Positions 37,831 through 49,728 are shown, counted from the stretch's first letter. The stretch is DNA of 64,000 bases from Niebla homalea (GCA_019925105.1 JAHGAU010000001.1:744001-808000), one strand, 5' to 3'. Notes: generated by a model from the sequence alone, not told the origin. Numbers and translations: made by a program.

Positions 37831-40800
37831 ATGAGCGCGACTAATTGGATGCACGATGGCCAACCTTTCCAGAATGGCGAGAATGGAAATTTCAATGGCG
37901 CTGGCGATCCTTCCATGCCTTATGTTCAGAACCCCTCGCCGTCCTCGTTCGATTTTCATCAGATGCAAGCTCAGCAAATGCAACGTCCCTTGCCAAACGG
38001 CCACATGGCGAATGGGCCTACATCCACCCAGAATCCAATCTATCCAACTCAGACGACCGTGCCGTCGAAGCGTCCGAGACCGAGAGAAGATAGCATAGGG
38101 GATTCTCCGCGACCCTTCCCCGGTGCAACCCCCGTCTCCCGAGCGCAGACACCTCACGGTACATACACCGGCTATCCTAGTGCTGTCGGTGGGGCTCCCT
38201 TTCCTGGCAACAATCTCTACCAAAACATGCCACCAAATGCTCCTTCGACCGGGCAGTCACCTGCCATGCCAAATCAGAACTTCAATCCACAGACCACGCA
38301 GCCGCGCATCCAAACAGTGTCACCCTCTCCCTTCTCTCCCGCCGCTCAAACTTTTGGCAATCATACATCGCCTCCTCATTCCGAAAATGGCACTCGCGTC
38401 AACACGCCTCAGAGCAACGGGGTGCAGTATCCGCCAAACGGATCGTACAGCATGGCTCCTATGCCACCATATATGCAGCAAGCTGTCCATAACATGAATG
38501 GCGTGCATCAACAGCAGTACGGTCAACAGGCTCATCACGATAGCGGGCTCATGGAAGCACGAATGCGGCAATTCAATCAAATGGGAGGTCTTCGAGCGCC
38601 TGCGCCATCCCATGCTCCGCCGTTTGGTGCAATGGGTCACAGCCCCGGTCAAATGTCAACTGCACAGATGGCGCAAATGAGGGCGCAACAAGCACAGCAG
38701 GCTCAGTCACGCTCGCAGCAGCCACCGCAGACGATACTCCAGAACCTGATAAGCTTTCAGCGCTCGAGAGGCATTGCCTTCAACCCTCAACCCACCGTCG
38801 CCTGCAAGCCACTCAACAGTGTCCAGCTCTTTACCGGTGTTACTAGAATGGGCGGCTCCCGAAGGATCGGTGACATGGAACAGTGGCCTAAAGTGGCCTC
38901 ATTGTTGAGTTATGAGGATTCAGAATGCCTCGTAGCTGGTCATGCGTTGCAGAATTACTGGCAAGCTGAGCTGGCGGATTTCGAGAAGTATTATCAACAG
39001 CAGACTCAGCAGAAACAACGAGCTATGGCGGAACAAGCGAAGATGGCAGGTACGCATACGGAACCCGATACCAATTCTTGCTTGCTCACGAAACTGATGC
39101 GGCATCAAGCAGCCCAAATCAGTTCAAATCCACCAAATGCTCGTGCAGCTAACGTCGGCCCGATCAAGCAAGGCTACGCTCCACAGCCTCATGCATCGCA
39201 ACCCTTGTCGAACGGGTACACGAACCCGACGAGGTCACAAATGCAAGCTACGGCATCAGCACGAAATCCATCGACCTACAATTCCGAGCTCGAGCCTTCA
39301 CAACAAATTAGCAATACCACCCAGCAAAAAGCACGGACGACGTCTGCGTCTGCGAGCCAGTATGAACCAAGAATTGTAAGGATTAATGACATGTACGTAC
39401 CCCGAGCGAACAATCTCGAGCTGCCCCCCGCACGTGCGCATGGCGCTAGAGATCATACCGCTCCGGCACCTCGCGACGACCATGAGAAGAAAGTCTGGTC
39501 CACAAATCTTGGTGGCTTGCCTGTCGAGGATGAGGCGTTTCAAAAGAGTGTCAGATCTTTGCTCAAGTTCAAATTACAAGCTCCTTTGCTCGATGAGTTA
39601 GGTCCGATCGACATACGAGCATTGACTCTATCTCTACGCTCTGGATTATCCGGTGAAGTTCGACATGCTTTGGATACTATTGCAACTATATCGTCACATC
39701 CCAAGGCGGTACTTGCGCTTGATCAATGCGATGACCTGGTCGAGACACTGGTGGAGTGCGCCAACGAGCAAGTGGAGCTCCTTGCGGAAAATGCGCCTGA
39801 GGTATCCGACGCAATGCTCATAAATTCTTACGAAGATACTTTGAGGAGCTGCAGGGCTGAGTTGGAGGAAGTGCAGGATCTTGCAGATTTTGGCACTCAG
39901 GATCACGAACTGGATAAAGCTGTCGACAAGCTGATTTGCATCACGACAATCTTTCGCAATTCTTCTTGGTTCGATTCCAGCCTCCGGACGCTGACTGATC
40001 CAGTCGTGCTTAAGATGATGAGTACTGTCATGCGTTATCTTGGAACTCGAAACATGATGCTTCGCACCAATCAAAACGCTCTCGACTTCTCCAAAGACGT
40101 CGTCATTTTCCTGAGCCAGACTGCTCACTACCTCAACTTCCAGAGCAAGGACGAAGCCTTGTGCATCTTGCATTTCCTGGTGTCTTTTGCGCCGCTTCCT
40201 GAGCCACACGCTGGGGACAATGGAGAATTGTTCTTCTCTACTTATACACCAACACTCCACCGATACCTCCCTCACGCTGTAGACGCCTTGGCTAAGCTAC
40301 TTACACGCGAGCCCAATCGAACCTTCTTTCGAGCGATCTTCACGTCCGAATCGATTTCTACCCCCGCACATGGGCTGCTGACCAGAGCCTTTGGTCTCGC
40401 CATCAGCCCTGTGCCCGATATGGAGACTCTGGTGTCTGGAGCGGAGACCTCGACGATTGTGGAAGTTTCGTCGCAACTGCATGTCCTAGTCTCGCATCGC
40501 ACGCCATTCCTGGTGCAAGGTTTATTAGCCGCGGAGATCTTAATCACTATGATTCCCGCCTCAGAACAGAGACTGGCGTCTACGTGGCTTCATTCCCAGG
40601 ACAGGTTCGCTTCAAGACTCATGAGAATGCTGTCCTGGCTTTCTCGTAAGCTGCCTACTGCGCGGCTGAACCAGCCCCACATACCAATGCCATCCAAGGA
40701 GGCTGCGGATAGTAACGGCTACACCATGTTGACCAATCGTGGGCTTACCGTTCTCAGAAGACTGACCGACCGAGCAAAGGAGCTTGACAGCACTGAGCAC

Positions 40801-40914
40801 AACCTCCCGCAGGGTATCTTGCCAGATCGACAGACGATCTACACGGCCCTAACGACACCAACAATGGACAGCGAAATTTTACGTCAGCTTTGCAATCTGC
40901 ACGGCGTCGTCTAG
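37831..40914 (+). CDS. SWI1: SWI/SNF chromatin-remodelling subunit Swi1 (ARID protein)
   Basis: Large subunit of the SWI/SNF remodeller. The frame 37831-40914 encodes 1027 residues. A 63-base stop-free intron (39050-39112) probably interrupts it, giving 1006 residues. The N-terminal 290 residues are Pro/Gln/Asn/Met-rich and disordered. An ARID DNA-binding domain follows (about 300-395) with ILQNLISFQRSRGIAFNPQP and MGGSRRIGDMEQWPKVASLL. A Gln-rich linker (YYQQQTQQKQRAM) comes next. The C-terminal half (about 560-1000) is alpha-helical and repeat-like, as in fungal Swi1, with LDELGPIDIRALTLSLRSG and VLRRLTDRAKELDS. Start chosen at MSATNWMHDGQ as the first ATG of the frame in a suitable context. 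Confidence 0.9.
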   Translation: MSATNWMHDGQPFQNGENGNFNGAGDPSMPYVQNPSPSSFDFHQMQAQQMQRPLPNGHMANGPTSTQNPIYPTQTTVPSKRPRPREDSIGDSPRPFPGATPVSRAQTPHGTYTGYPSAVGGAPFPGNNLYQNMPPNAPSTGQSPAMPNQNFNPQTTQPRIQTVSPSPFSPAAQTFGNHTSPPHSENGTRVNTPQSNGVQYPPNGSYSMAPMPPYMQQAVHNMNGVHQQQYGQQAHHDSGLMEARMRQFNQMGGLRAPAPSHAPPFGAMGHSPGQMSTAQMAQMRAQQAQQAQSRSQQPPQTILQNLISFQRSRGIAFNPQPTVACKPLNSVQLFTGVTRMGGSRRIGDMEQWPKVASLLSYEDSECLVAGHALQNYWQAELADFEKYYQQQTQQKQRAMAEQAKMAGTHTEPDTNSCLLTKLMRHQAAQISSNPPNARAANVGPIKQGYAPQPHASQPLSNGYTNPTRSQMQATASARNPSTYNSELEPSQQISNTTQQKARTTSASASQYEPRIVRINDMYVPRANNLELPPARAHGARDHTAPAPRDDHEKKVWSTNLGGLPVEDEAFQKSVRSLLKFKLQAPLLDELGPIDIRALTLSLRSGLSGEVRHALDTIATISSHPKAVLALDQCDDLVETLVECANEQVELLAENAPEVSDAMLINSYEDTLRSCRAELEEVQDLADFGTQDHELDKAVDKLICITTIFRNSSWFDSSLRTLTDPVVLKMMSTVMRYLGTRNMMLRTNQNALDFSKDVVIFLSQTAHYLNFQSKDEALCILHFLVSFAPLPEPHAGDNGELFFSTYTPTLHRYLPHAVDALAKLLTREPNRTFFRAIFTSESISTPAHGLLTRAFGLAISPVPDMETLVSGAETSTIVEVSSQLHVLVSHRTPFLVQGLLAAEILITMIPASEQRLASTWLHSQDRFASRLMRMLSWLSRKLPTARLNQPHIPMPSKEAADSNGYTMLTNRGLTVLRRLTDRAKELDSTEHNLPQGILPDRQTIYTALTTPTMDSEILRQLCNLHGVV

Positions 40915-41178
40915 TAAGGAACAAAGAGCAGACAAGTGCAGGTAGCGTCACCAATGGAGGTATTCATCAAGGGGAAACAGTGTACAGTAGGTATGAAGGG
41001 CGACTTGGACATCAATTGCCAGATGTCGTTTGCTGCAAGTTGGCGTGGGAGCCAAGTCGACGGACACGGGCTTAGTATATATACATATATATGTGATGAT
41101 AGAATCCAGTGACGTGTGAAGGGCTATGAACAAGGAAGCCGCAACCAAAATATCAGCGGCATCAAGTGGCTTGTGACT
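40915..41178. other. Convergent region Swi1/Img2 with AT repeat
   Basis: A short convergent spacer. An AT-rich alternating tract (TATATATACATATATATGTG) lies at about 41076-41095 and could serve as a polyadenylation-efficiency element for either gene. Confidence 0.45.
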
Positions 41179-41770
41179 TCAAAGATGTTTTCCCTCCAAG
41201 AAGCGTTTCACCTCGGCCTTGAACCAGCCCTGTACAGAGGAGATTAATCAAACAAAATCATCCCCCAAGGAGTTCAGGGAAGTGACATGCCTTGATGATC
41301 AGATGTCCGGTAATTTGATTGACTCTGATGTTCTCCGCCTTCACATCAAGAGCCTGCTGTAGTTCGTTGCGGAGCGTCGTTCGGTCGCCGTCCACCTTGC
41401 GTATCCTTGTCTGGTGAAGGTTGCCGCCGCGCTTGGCGAGATGGTAGACGGGCAGCTCTTGCGACGCCGTTCGATGGACGAAATAGGGTAGAGGCGCAAA
41501 TTCAGACGACGTCGTCGCCGTTGAGTCTTGAGTAGAGGAGGTTGTGCTGGTGAGGCAGCGTTGGAAGACGGGCGCAGACGACAAGGCAATAGATGTGGGG
41601 GCTATTTCTCCTGGTCAGGCGTCTGGTATATGCATGTATTGAACATGTGGTATACTCCTCCATAGACTGAAGCGCAATTGCGTTAAAGGATGATGGGAGA
41701 GCATGTGTGAAAGGTGGGATGCTGCTGGAAAGGCTCGTCTGGAGGCTCGCGGTAGTAAGGTCGACGCCAT
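41179..41770 (-). CDS. IMG2: Mitochondrial large ribosomal subunit protein mL49 (Img2)
   Basis: Component of the mitochondrial 54S subunit. Three exons (41770-41656, 41601-41291, 41229-41179) give 158 residues. The Arg/Ser/Leu-rich start MASTLLPRASRRAFPAASH is a clear mitochondrial presequence. The conserved domain begins PYFVHRTASQELPVYHLAKR and continues GGNLHQTRIRKVDGD and IRVNQITGHLIIK. It ends GWFKAEVKRFLEGKHL. The second intron begins with GC, not GT (AAG|GCATGT), and ends TGTACAG. This is the only junction that joins HLIIK to GWFKAEV. Intron 1 has two possible acceptors; the AAATAG one is preferred because the CTGAC branch-like site is then at a normal distance. Confidence 0.88.
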
Positions 41771-44700
41771 CACCCTGACATGTTGAGATCTTCACGGAAT
41801 GGAGTTATTGGCACACAGCCAGTAGACAGGCGCACGGACCTTTCGATGGAGGAGAGCGAGAGATGGTGGTATCGAAGCCTGGGAACTAAAGCAACTTTGG
41901 AAACTGAATATAAAAGTCTTGGCCCCGCGTCTGTAGTGATCGGGTGTACTTCTGTACCGGCACTCGCTCCGGTAGAACTATTAGCATGTTCAAAAGCGAT
42001 GTCGTTTCCGACTCCACCCCGACCCCACTACGCATACCAAAATTTGCGTCCCTCAGCACTTAGAAGTCACCTCAAAAAATTAAGATTTTTGGTTTTTGGT
42101 TTTCACTTAGTATCTAATATATTAAAACATGGAGAACACCTTACATTAAAATGTTGCCGTCCAGATATCCTGAAGAAGTTGATTTGATCGAAATATCCTA
42201 AGTACTACACATAAATCTGGGGTGGGGGGAGAGTCAAAAATGCCAAGGAAACGACATCGATTTTGAATATGCTGATAGCTTTAGGCTTCAGGTCCCAGGA
42301 TAGGCGCCAACCCGCTCCACGCCAACGTGATAGGCGCTTCGTAAAGACCGTGGGGAAATTTCTCTGTCTGAGCAGCTGGGGCAGAGCTTCGTTCTCTCTT
42401 CCTTCGTATTTGTCCACGAAAATGTCCTTGAACTACGTGCGTTAAGGGACGGCCACTGGTCCCTTCCTCTACCTTGACATTCTCCGGGTTCAAAGTCACT
42501 ATTCTTCCAAAAGTATACCCGCAAAGATCTGGGTGATCTAACCGGTTGATGCAGGTCTGCCTGATGGATATCTTAAATTGACCAATAGAGCCGGCCGTGC
42601 TCCTGCATCATTGCGGTTTATTAGGGATCAGTCTCTAGCGGGGCATGGCAAATCATCCGACATTAATGCAGCCACAGACTGCGTCGCCGCGAATCTCGTT
42701 GGTTACATCAACATGTGCATCATACCTCGCTTAGGCCACGTGGATGAATCAAAGTTCACGGCGAAGACGAGTACGGTAGGAATCGTTGGGGTGTCAAAGT
42801 AAGGTTTTCGTTCATACAGAGCATCAGCATTACCATTTAGACAATGCTACAATAATCTAGCCTCTATACCATGATGATGAGTGATGGAACCAGGATCCTA
42901 GCAATATACGGCTGGCGGAGCCTGCCTATAGCTTCAGCGCCGATCACGACGTCTGGACACTCTCTCGATACTTGACAGCTCACAAATCGCTAGCATCAGC
43001 CTGCAGGAGCGTATTCTGTGGAGCCTGGAGGAAGGAGCGCTGGGCCTCATAAATGCATCATGGTCTGTTCTAACTAGCAAATACCGCATAAAACTACGCT
43101 CAAGCCCTAAGTTGCTCTATACTGTATCACAGTATCAGATCTTTATTTCGGAGACTTGTGCCAGCTCTTTCTCGATCGTTTTGGCTATCGGATTTTTGTG
43201 GAATAAGATTGCTTATGTCCCACGCCTTCGTATCGGGCTCTGTTTGATCGCCATTCTAGATCGGAAAGTTCCATACAGCTGAATGCTAGCGGTAAAGATA
43301 CTGCAGGCTCTGGCATCGCTTTAATTTCTGTTGCAATTCTCGCCGTTGCGTTGAGTTCTACCCCAGAATAGCCACAAAAGCTGGGGGTGCTGCTGATGAC
43401 TGGCTGAGATGCGTCAGCTTTGCTGGTTATGCGGCTGCGCTTGGGGTCGAGCTAAGAGGTACTATTACCCATGCCATTCTCCTGAGAGTAATGCTGACCA
43501 AAGACGAGGCATCGTTGCCGTTGATACATATCTAGTTGGCTGTCACCCATTTCCAGCTACAATTTCTTGCTTTGAAACTTTGACAAGGTCCCGACAGCAG
43601 ACAGATTCACGCAGTCAACTGCAGTCAACTGAACTCAAGAGTTAAAACGTGGATCTAGCATGCATATTCACGACTGACCCAAAAGACTTTCCTGTTTTGA
43701 ACTTTGATCTTGCAATATGGAGACCCTGGATGACGGTATGACTAGCTTACTGTTCAAGGGAAAGCTCTCTGAATACCGTTGCGATTAGTCCCTTGTCATA
43801 ACGAACACCATATTTGGCTTCTCCATAATGGTCAGCAGACTCGGCATCCTCAGCTGTTATCGTTGATTCTTTATGCCCCGACGATTTCAACAGGTCGCTA
43901 TTGTCGCTGGTGCTCTAAGGTGCGTGAGTTCCGAGCAGATGATCCCTATTGTAAAACGTCATCTGTTTCTGATTATCTCTTGAGGTGTCCCCTCGAAACT
44001 TTCAATATATACACAGGGTCAAATCTACTTATTACCGATCATAAGCCTTGGTATGGCATTCGCTGTTAGATAAGCCTCTTGGTTGTGTCAATGAGTTCTT
44101 GTCGACCATTCTCGAGACTATGGAAGCCCGACAAGCCTGGCCATTGCTTGAGCTCTAATCAATTTTCTCTAGTCTATCCCTGATAGACATCTGCTTGGAT
44201 ACATTGATACTTGTATTACCCATCAGACCAATCTTAGGCTGCAAATGTCAAGGAGTCGCAGAATCCTCCTTTGTGCAATGTGCCTTGTCGGTTCCTTGTA
44301 CGTCATGTGGAGAGACAAGCTAGAGACATACAATAATGACTGACTTGGCAGTGTCATGATTACTGGAATACTTCGTGTTGCGTTGCTGATAAAATCACAC
44401 ACGAGGAGTGGTAATTTGCTCGTCAATTCCAACCTATCTCACCGCTGATTGCTATCAAAGTCCACCTCACGGAGACGAAGCTTTGGTCAACCATTCATCT
44501 TGGTACTCCGATAAAGTGTGCCTAACTTCCTACCTATCGCTCAATACCTAATCGTCTGCTGGAACGTCTGGGGAGGATCGCGCCTGACCATTCTCCACAA
44601 AAAGAAGTAAGAAAACTCAATGCCTCCAGAACAAGCGAGCAGCATGCTGTCAGCAAACGTCAACAGCAATCAAAGGAGGGCGAATTACCCTCTTACGGAG

Positions 44701-45241
44701 ACGAACATCACAGGAATTTACGTCAGCTAGAAATTCCACACACATCTACAGGCGAGCTTGTCGAAGTGACCATAGGCCACAATCAGAGTAATTCTTCCAG
44801 TGAAGCCGCTGGGGAGATGGTCATGTAAATTACTTGAACATTTTAAGGGTTCATTTCATGTGATGGTTGACTAAAGGGGTACAATTATTTAGACCGTGTT
44901 GAACTCTTCATCGACAAATACTCAAACGCGGACTCGACAGGGTCTAAAGATCATGCTTAGCTTACCCTAAGTTGATGACTCATAGCAGGATGTTGCTTGC
45001 TGGATCATCATTTGCGTTGGTGGCGAGGCTTGTGGGGCGGCATTATCCGAGGGGACCTACTGGTGCTACCAATCTTATGCCGCTAGTCGCTTTTGGCGGC
45101 TTAACTTGTGACGTCTTGGTATTTCGTCCCCAACGCACAATGTGCAATAGCCAACATTCAATCGCGTTCTGCTCTCCTTGACAAGCTATTGTGACCGCTT
45201 GAGACCACTTGAGACCACAGTGTTGCCTCTTCGTTCTCACA
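41771..45241. other. Gene-poor stretch, 3.5 kb
   Basis: No supported gene on either strand. Frames are all under about 100 codons, without signal peptides or domains. One minus-strand frame (42288-42524) and one plus frame (43779-44069) have plausible amino-acid composition but match nothing I recognise. They could be decayed gene fragments. No terminal repeats, poly-A tail or transposase motif was found. A directly repeated GCAGTCAACT lies at 43611-43630. The right end includes the eIF3e promoter with a direct repeat of CTTGAGACCA (45198-45217). Confidence 0.5.
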
Positions 45242-46642
45242 ATGACCGACAATACTCCCGTCCCCGCGGAGGCGCTCTCAAACGCGAAGCCGCCAGCGGC
45301 ACCCACGGAAGTTACGCAGGAGAATGACCTCTTGCCCAAGCTGATCCCTCACCTCGATCGTCATCTCATCTTTCCGCTTCTTGAGTTTCTTTCAAACCAG
45401 GACGGCGAAGAAGGAGATGAAGTCACAAAGACGAAATATGAGTTGCTCAAGCAGACGAACATGACCGACTACGTCGCTAGTCTCTGGCGAAAATTGAACA
45501 ACAGCGAGGAGACGCCCGAGGAATTCCTTCAGAAGCGCGACGAGGTGCTTCAGAGACTATCTCTGTTCACCGAAGAGACGAGCAAGATTGATGAGTTGCT
45601 GAGCGACGATAGTGTTGTCTCCAACCTTCGTAGCGACAAGGTTGCCAATCTCAAATTCCTCGAGACAAACTACGAAATCACCATACAGAACATCGACATG
45701 CTACACGACTACGGCCGCTTTCAATATAGCTGCGGGAGCTATGCCAACGCTGCCCACCTCCTTGATCAATTCCGTATCCTTTCCACCGATAATGACAAGG
45801 TCACTTCCGCCACGTGGGGCAAGCTTGCCTGCGACATTCTGACGACCCAGTGGGACATTGTCATGGAGGAAATCAACAAAGTAAAAGAGTCCATCGACAC
45901 AAAACTCTTCAATAACCCCCTCGCCCAACTTCAGCATCGCACCTGGCTAATCCATTGGTCGTTGTTCCCCTTCTTTAACTACGAGGCCGCCCGAGACACT
46001 CTCACCGATCTCTTCTTCTCCCCTGCATTCATCAATACCATTCAGACCAATTGTCCCTGGATTCTGAGATATCTTGCCGCAGCCGTCATTACGAACAGGA
46101 GCCGGATGAAGAATACCGGTCAGTACCAGAAACAGTTGAAGGACCTGATCAGGATCGTGAGGCAAGAAGGATACGAGTATCATGACCCGGTCACCGATTT
46201 CATTAAAGCGTTGTGTATCGATTTTGACTTCGAGGCGGCTCAGTCGAAGCTTGGCGAAGCCGACGAAGTGCTCAAGGGGGATTTTTTCCTCTCCTCTTCA
46301 TCGGATGCCTTCGTCGAAGCCGCGAGACATCTGATCAGTGAAAGCTATTGCAAAATACACCAGAGGATCGATATTGGAGATCTGAGTCAACGATTGGGCT
46401 TGGAAGCCGACGAAGGCGAGAAATGGATTGTGAACCTGATCCGAGACACGAGGATGGATGGCAAATTAGATTATCAAGAAGGGACGGTTTTGATGAATCA
46501 TCCAGCAAATTCGGTATACCAGCAGGTAAGCGGGTCCAGTCCCACACCAGGACGGCCATCACTAATTTGTTTGCAGGTCATCGAGCGGACAAAGGGGAGT
46601 TTCTTTAGAACATCAGTCCTGAGCGCTGCTGTAGCCAAATGA
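45242..46642 (+). CDS. INT6: Eukaryotic translation initiation factor 3 subunit E (eIF3e/Int6)
   Basis: Subunit of the eIF3 octamer core, acting in recruitment of mRNA to the 40S subunit. Two exons (45242-46525, 46577-46642) give 449 residues. The start [13 protein letters not shown] is preferred over an in-frame upstream ATG at 45209. Conserved segments include [20 protein letters not shown] near the N-terminus, [40 protein letters not shown] and the PCI domain (about 250-425) with [18 protein letters not shown] and [20 protein letters not shown]. The PCI winged-helix end reads [16 protein letters not shown] after removal of a 51-base intron that has no in-frame stop. Unspliced, it would insert 17 residues into this conserved block. 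Confidence 0.96.
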   Translation: MTDNTPVPAEALSNAKPPAAPTEVTQENDLLPKLIPHLDRHLIFPLLEFLSNQDGEEGDEVTKTKYELLKQTNMTDYVASLWRKLNNSEETPEEFLQKRDEVLQRLSLFTEETSKIDELLSDDSVVSNLRSDKVANLKFLETNYEITIQNIDMLHDYGRFQYSCGSYANAAHLLDQFRILSTDNDKVTSATWGKLACDILTTQWDIVMEEINKVKESIDTKLFNNPLAQLQHRTWLIHWSLFPFFNYEAARDTLTDLFFSPAFINTIQTNCPWILRYLAAAVITNRSRMKNTGQYQKQLKDLIRIVRQEGYEYHDPVTDFIKALCIDFDFEAAQSKLGEADEVLKGDFFLSSSSDAFVEAARHLISESYCKIHQRIDIGDLSQRLGLEADEGEKWIVNLIRDTRMDGKLDYQEGTVLMNHPANSVYQQVSGSSPTPGRPSLICLQVIERTKGSFFRTSVLSAAVAK

Positions 46643-46956
46643 AAAACCACGCCAATGTGTTGGACACAATACCGGCGCTAAGCTTCCAGCACGTTACCGG
46701 AGGCTTGTCTGAGGTCGTCCGCGTCCATGCGTAGGCTTCCTTATGCTTGCTCCAGCGTACCGACCTTGGATGGCGGCATTGTAAGGTGGGCAGAACACAA
46801 CTTCTCGGAGCTGACCTGCCCTACTAAGCCTGCATAGCTCTCAGCAGCAGATTCAGAGCCAGGGTATAATTTTGAGGGAGGATGTAGGTCACGACATCAA
46901 TTGCTCATCCTTCATCTGGCGACAGGCATTCCACGAGACTCCTGGCCTTCTGTTCT
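46643..46956. other. Convergent spacer, eIF3e/Atm1
   Basis: About 310 bases between two gene 3' ends. No gene is seen. Confidence 0.5.
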
Positions 46957-49306
46957 TCAATCCTTTGCTTGGCCATCACCATTTGCACGCTCTGCGTCGA
47001 AAAGCTCTCCAACCGTGGAATCTTGAGTATGCCAGAGCTCCGCATAAACACCGTTGGCTGCCAACAGCTGGTTGTGTGTGCCCTCTTCAGCGACCTGGCC
47101 ATCTTTGAGAACAATGATTTTATCACTGTCAGAAATGGTCCTGAGCCTGTGGGCAACAAAGACGCTCGTCCTTGCCTTGTCTCTCAAAAGGTTGTTGATG
47201 TTCTGAAGCAGAGCTTGTTCGGTGTATGTGTCTAGTGCTGAAGTGGCCTCGTCACAGAATAAGATCGGTGGATCCTTGAGAATGAGCCTCGCAACAGCAA
47301 GGCGCTGCTTCTCACCTCCACTGATCATCATTCCTCTTTCGCCAACCATAGTATTATAACCCTCAGGTAGACTCAAAATGATATCATCGATCTGTGCTCT
47401 CCTGGCAGCTTGTTGCACCTCGTCGGCTGTGGCATTCAGGTTACCGTACTTGATGTTGTGCTCGACGGTGGAATTGAAAAGAGGGGTGTCCTGGGGCACC
47501 ACACCAATGGCCTTTCGTAGACTTTCAAGGCTGACTTCCCCAATGTTCTGGCCATCGATGGAGATTCGCCCACTTTCAACGTCATAGAAACGGAACAGTA
47601 ACCGCAATATGGTCGACTTCCCGCAACCACTAGGTCCGACAATAGCCACTTTCTGCCCAGCAGGTATGGTGAGGTTTAGATTCCGTAGAATTGGTCGATC
47701 CTTGTGATAACCAAAAGACACGTTGTCAAATTGGATTTCCCCACCCTTTGAAAAGCTCAAAGGCTGTGCGTGTGGGATCTCTTGAACGGCGACGTTCACC
47801 TTTTGGAGATTGAACAGGGTTTCCATGTCTAGCAGCGATTGTCTGAGCTCCCGATATACAGAACCCAGGAAATTCAAAGGCATCGATAGTTGGAAGACGA
47901 GCTGGTTGACCATGACCAGATCACCGACCGTCAGTGATCCAGCAGCCACGCCGTCAGCGGCAAGATACATCATGGCAGCAAGCGCAGAAGAAAAGATGAT
48001 GTTTTGTCCTGAATTGAGAAAGGCCAAGGACGTGGTCACCTTGATGGACGCCTTCTCATAATTCCGAAGAGCCTGATCGTACCGACCTACCTCATACTTC
48101 TCATTGTTGAAGTACTTGACCGCTTCAAAATTGATCAAGGAGTCCACCGCCACCGTTGCACCATCATTATCAGCGGCATTGGCTTGCTTCCTGAACCTGG
48201 TGCGCCAAGACGTTGTGATGACGGTGAAACTGGTATATGCGACCATGGTAATGGCTGTTATAGCGGCAAATTTGGCTCCGTACTGGTACGCCAGGATGCC
48301 GCAGACCATCGATATTTCCAACGCAGTCGGGAGGACATGGAAGACCATAGATGTGAGCAGGAAGCTGATCCCCTTGGTGCCACGATCAATGGCACGAGTA
48401 AGTCCGCCGGTTTGGCGCTGGAGGTGGAAATTCAAGTCAAGACGCAGCAGGTGCTCGAAGACATTGCAGGCTACTCGTCGAATCGCTTTTTGTGCAACGC
48501 TGGCAAAGACGGCATTACGAAGCTCCTGCAAGACCGCGGCACCAATCCGGGTAGCACCATCTGGGAATAAGTCAATTCTTGATAGACAACGTATAGTGGT
48601 TATACTGCTTACAAGCGAGTATCATAGCACCACCCACCGTCCAAGCAGAGCCCCCGATCGCAGCGAAATCGATGTTCATAGAATCGACAATACTCTTGAA
48701 GTAGAACGGCACTTGCACATTCAATGCCTAATGATATGAGGCCGAAAGCATTTCGAGGCTGGGGGGCACCTTACCTTTGAGCCCACAAGGAGCGCGACTG
48801 CTGTAGCTACTCGCGCTCGTGCTCCGAAATCGTTCTGCAAACCCTCAACAGCGTGCAAAGGCTCGGCACAGGATGTTTACCTTTGGCCACAAATAAGTTG
48901 ACATTTCCCTGATGATGGCCCAATCAGCCTTCCTCTGCTCTTTATTCGAGATAGTCTGCTCTGAGAGGAGGGTGTCGGTGTTAGGTGCGTTAAGTGCTGT
49001 CTGCGCTGTTGCCCCTTCATGGTGGCTGGCCCTTGGAATGTCGGGTCGCTGGATAATCTCCGGTCTGAGGCTGTCCGAGGCTTCTGGTGACGCTTTGGGT
49101 GACACTTTGACTTCGCGGAAGGAAGGACTCCGGGTAGGGAGAATTTCACGCTTCAAAGCAGCCGAGCATGTTGTCGAGCGCACAAGGGCACAATGCTTCC
49201 AAAGGAGCCTCGTTTTATAGCTAGTTGACAATATTTTTCCAGGATAGGTTCGGTTCAGGACGCATCTGTGGTGGGAGGCGAGCTCGCAGAGAAGACGCGT
49301 CCGCAT
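46957..49306 (-). CDS. ATM1: Mitochondrial ABC transporter Atm1
   Basis: Inner-membrane half-transporter exporting a glutathione-linked sulfur compound for cytosolic Fe-S assembly. Four exons (49306-48881, 48834-48775, 48727-48613, 48560-46957) give 734 residues. A long basic N-terminus serves as presequence. Six membrane helices follow from about residue 145 ([20 protein letters not shown]) to 440, with the Atm1 signature [20 protein letters not shown] and [19 protein letters not shown]. The nucleotide-binding domain has Walker A GPSGCGKS (about 507), the signature [12 protein letters not shown], Walker [13 protein letters not shown] and the H-loop AHRLRTI. Exon 2 is 60 bases and codes one membrane helix. 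The junction [22 protein letters not shown] matches the family exactly. Confidence 0.96.
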
Positions 49307-49728
49307 ACTTTGATGCTTGGGCTCGTGGACGCAGGAGAGAAGAAAGAGCGTGCGTCGTGCATGGCCAGCTTCCTATGGCGGCGGGCAGCTGGTGTTATGC
49401 CTCACTCGCACGTCGTAGAAGAGAGCTGAGCTTAACCGTTAAAGAGCCAAAGAGCATTCAGCCGTCCAGTGCAATCTTCAGCTTGGTAAGGTATCACACC
49501 TGATAATTAATTGCTGTAAAAAGTGGTCGGATCTATCTGACTTATATCAAGCCTATATTCCTCAAGACGGAGCGAGGCGGAACGATGTTCCGGCGTTCTT
49601 CTGCGCGTCTTTCCCTTGACAATAAATAATATGCTGTGGATTTGGAACGACGATCTAAAAGCATGAAATTTCTCATGAGCACTTCAGTCCTTATTCGACT
49701 AGGCGCCATCCCCGACCCCAATTGAGAG
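49307..49728. promoter_or_regulatory. Divergent intergenic region, Atm1 and Aim24
   Basis: A 422-base region between two divergent mitochondrial genes. No other gene is supported. Confidence 0.45.

Noticed and set aside
42578..42802. 75-codon plus frame in the gene desert
   Set aside because: Composition is ordinary but there is no recognisable motif, splice partner or promoter signal.
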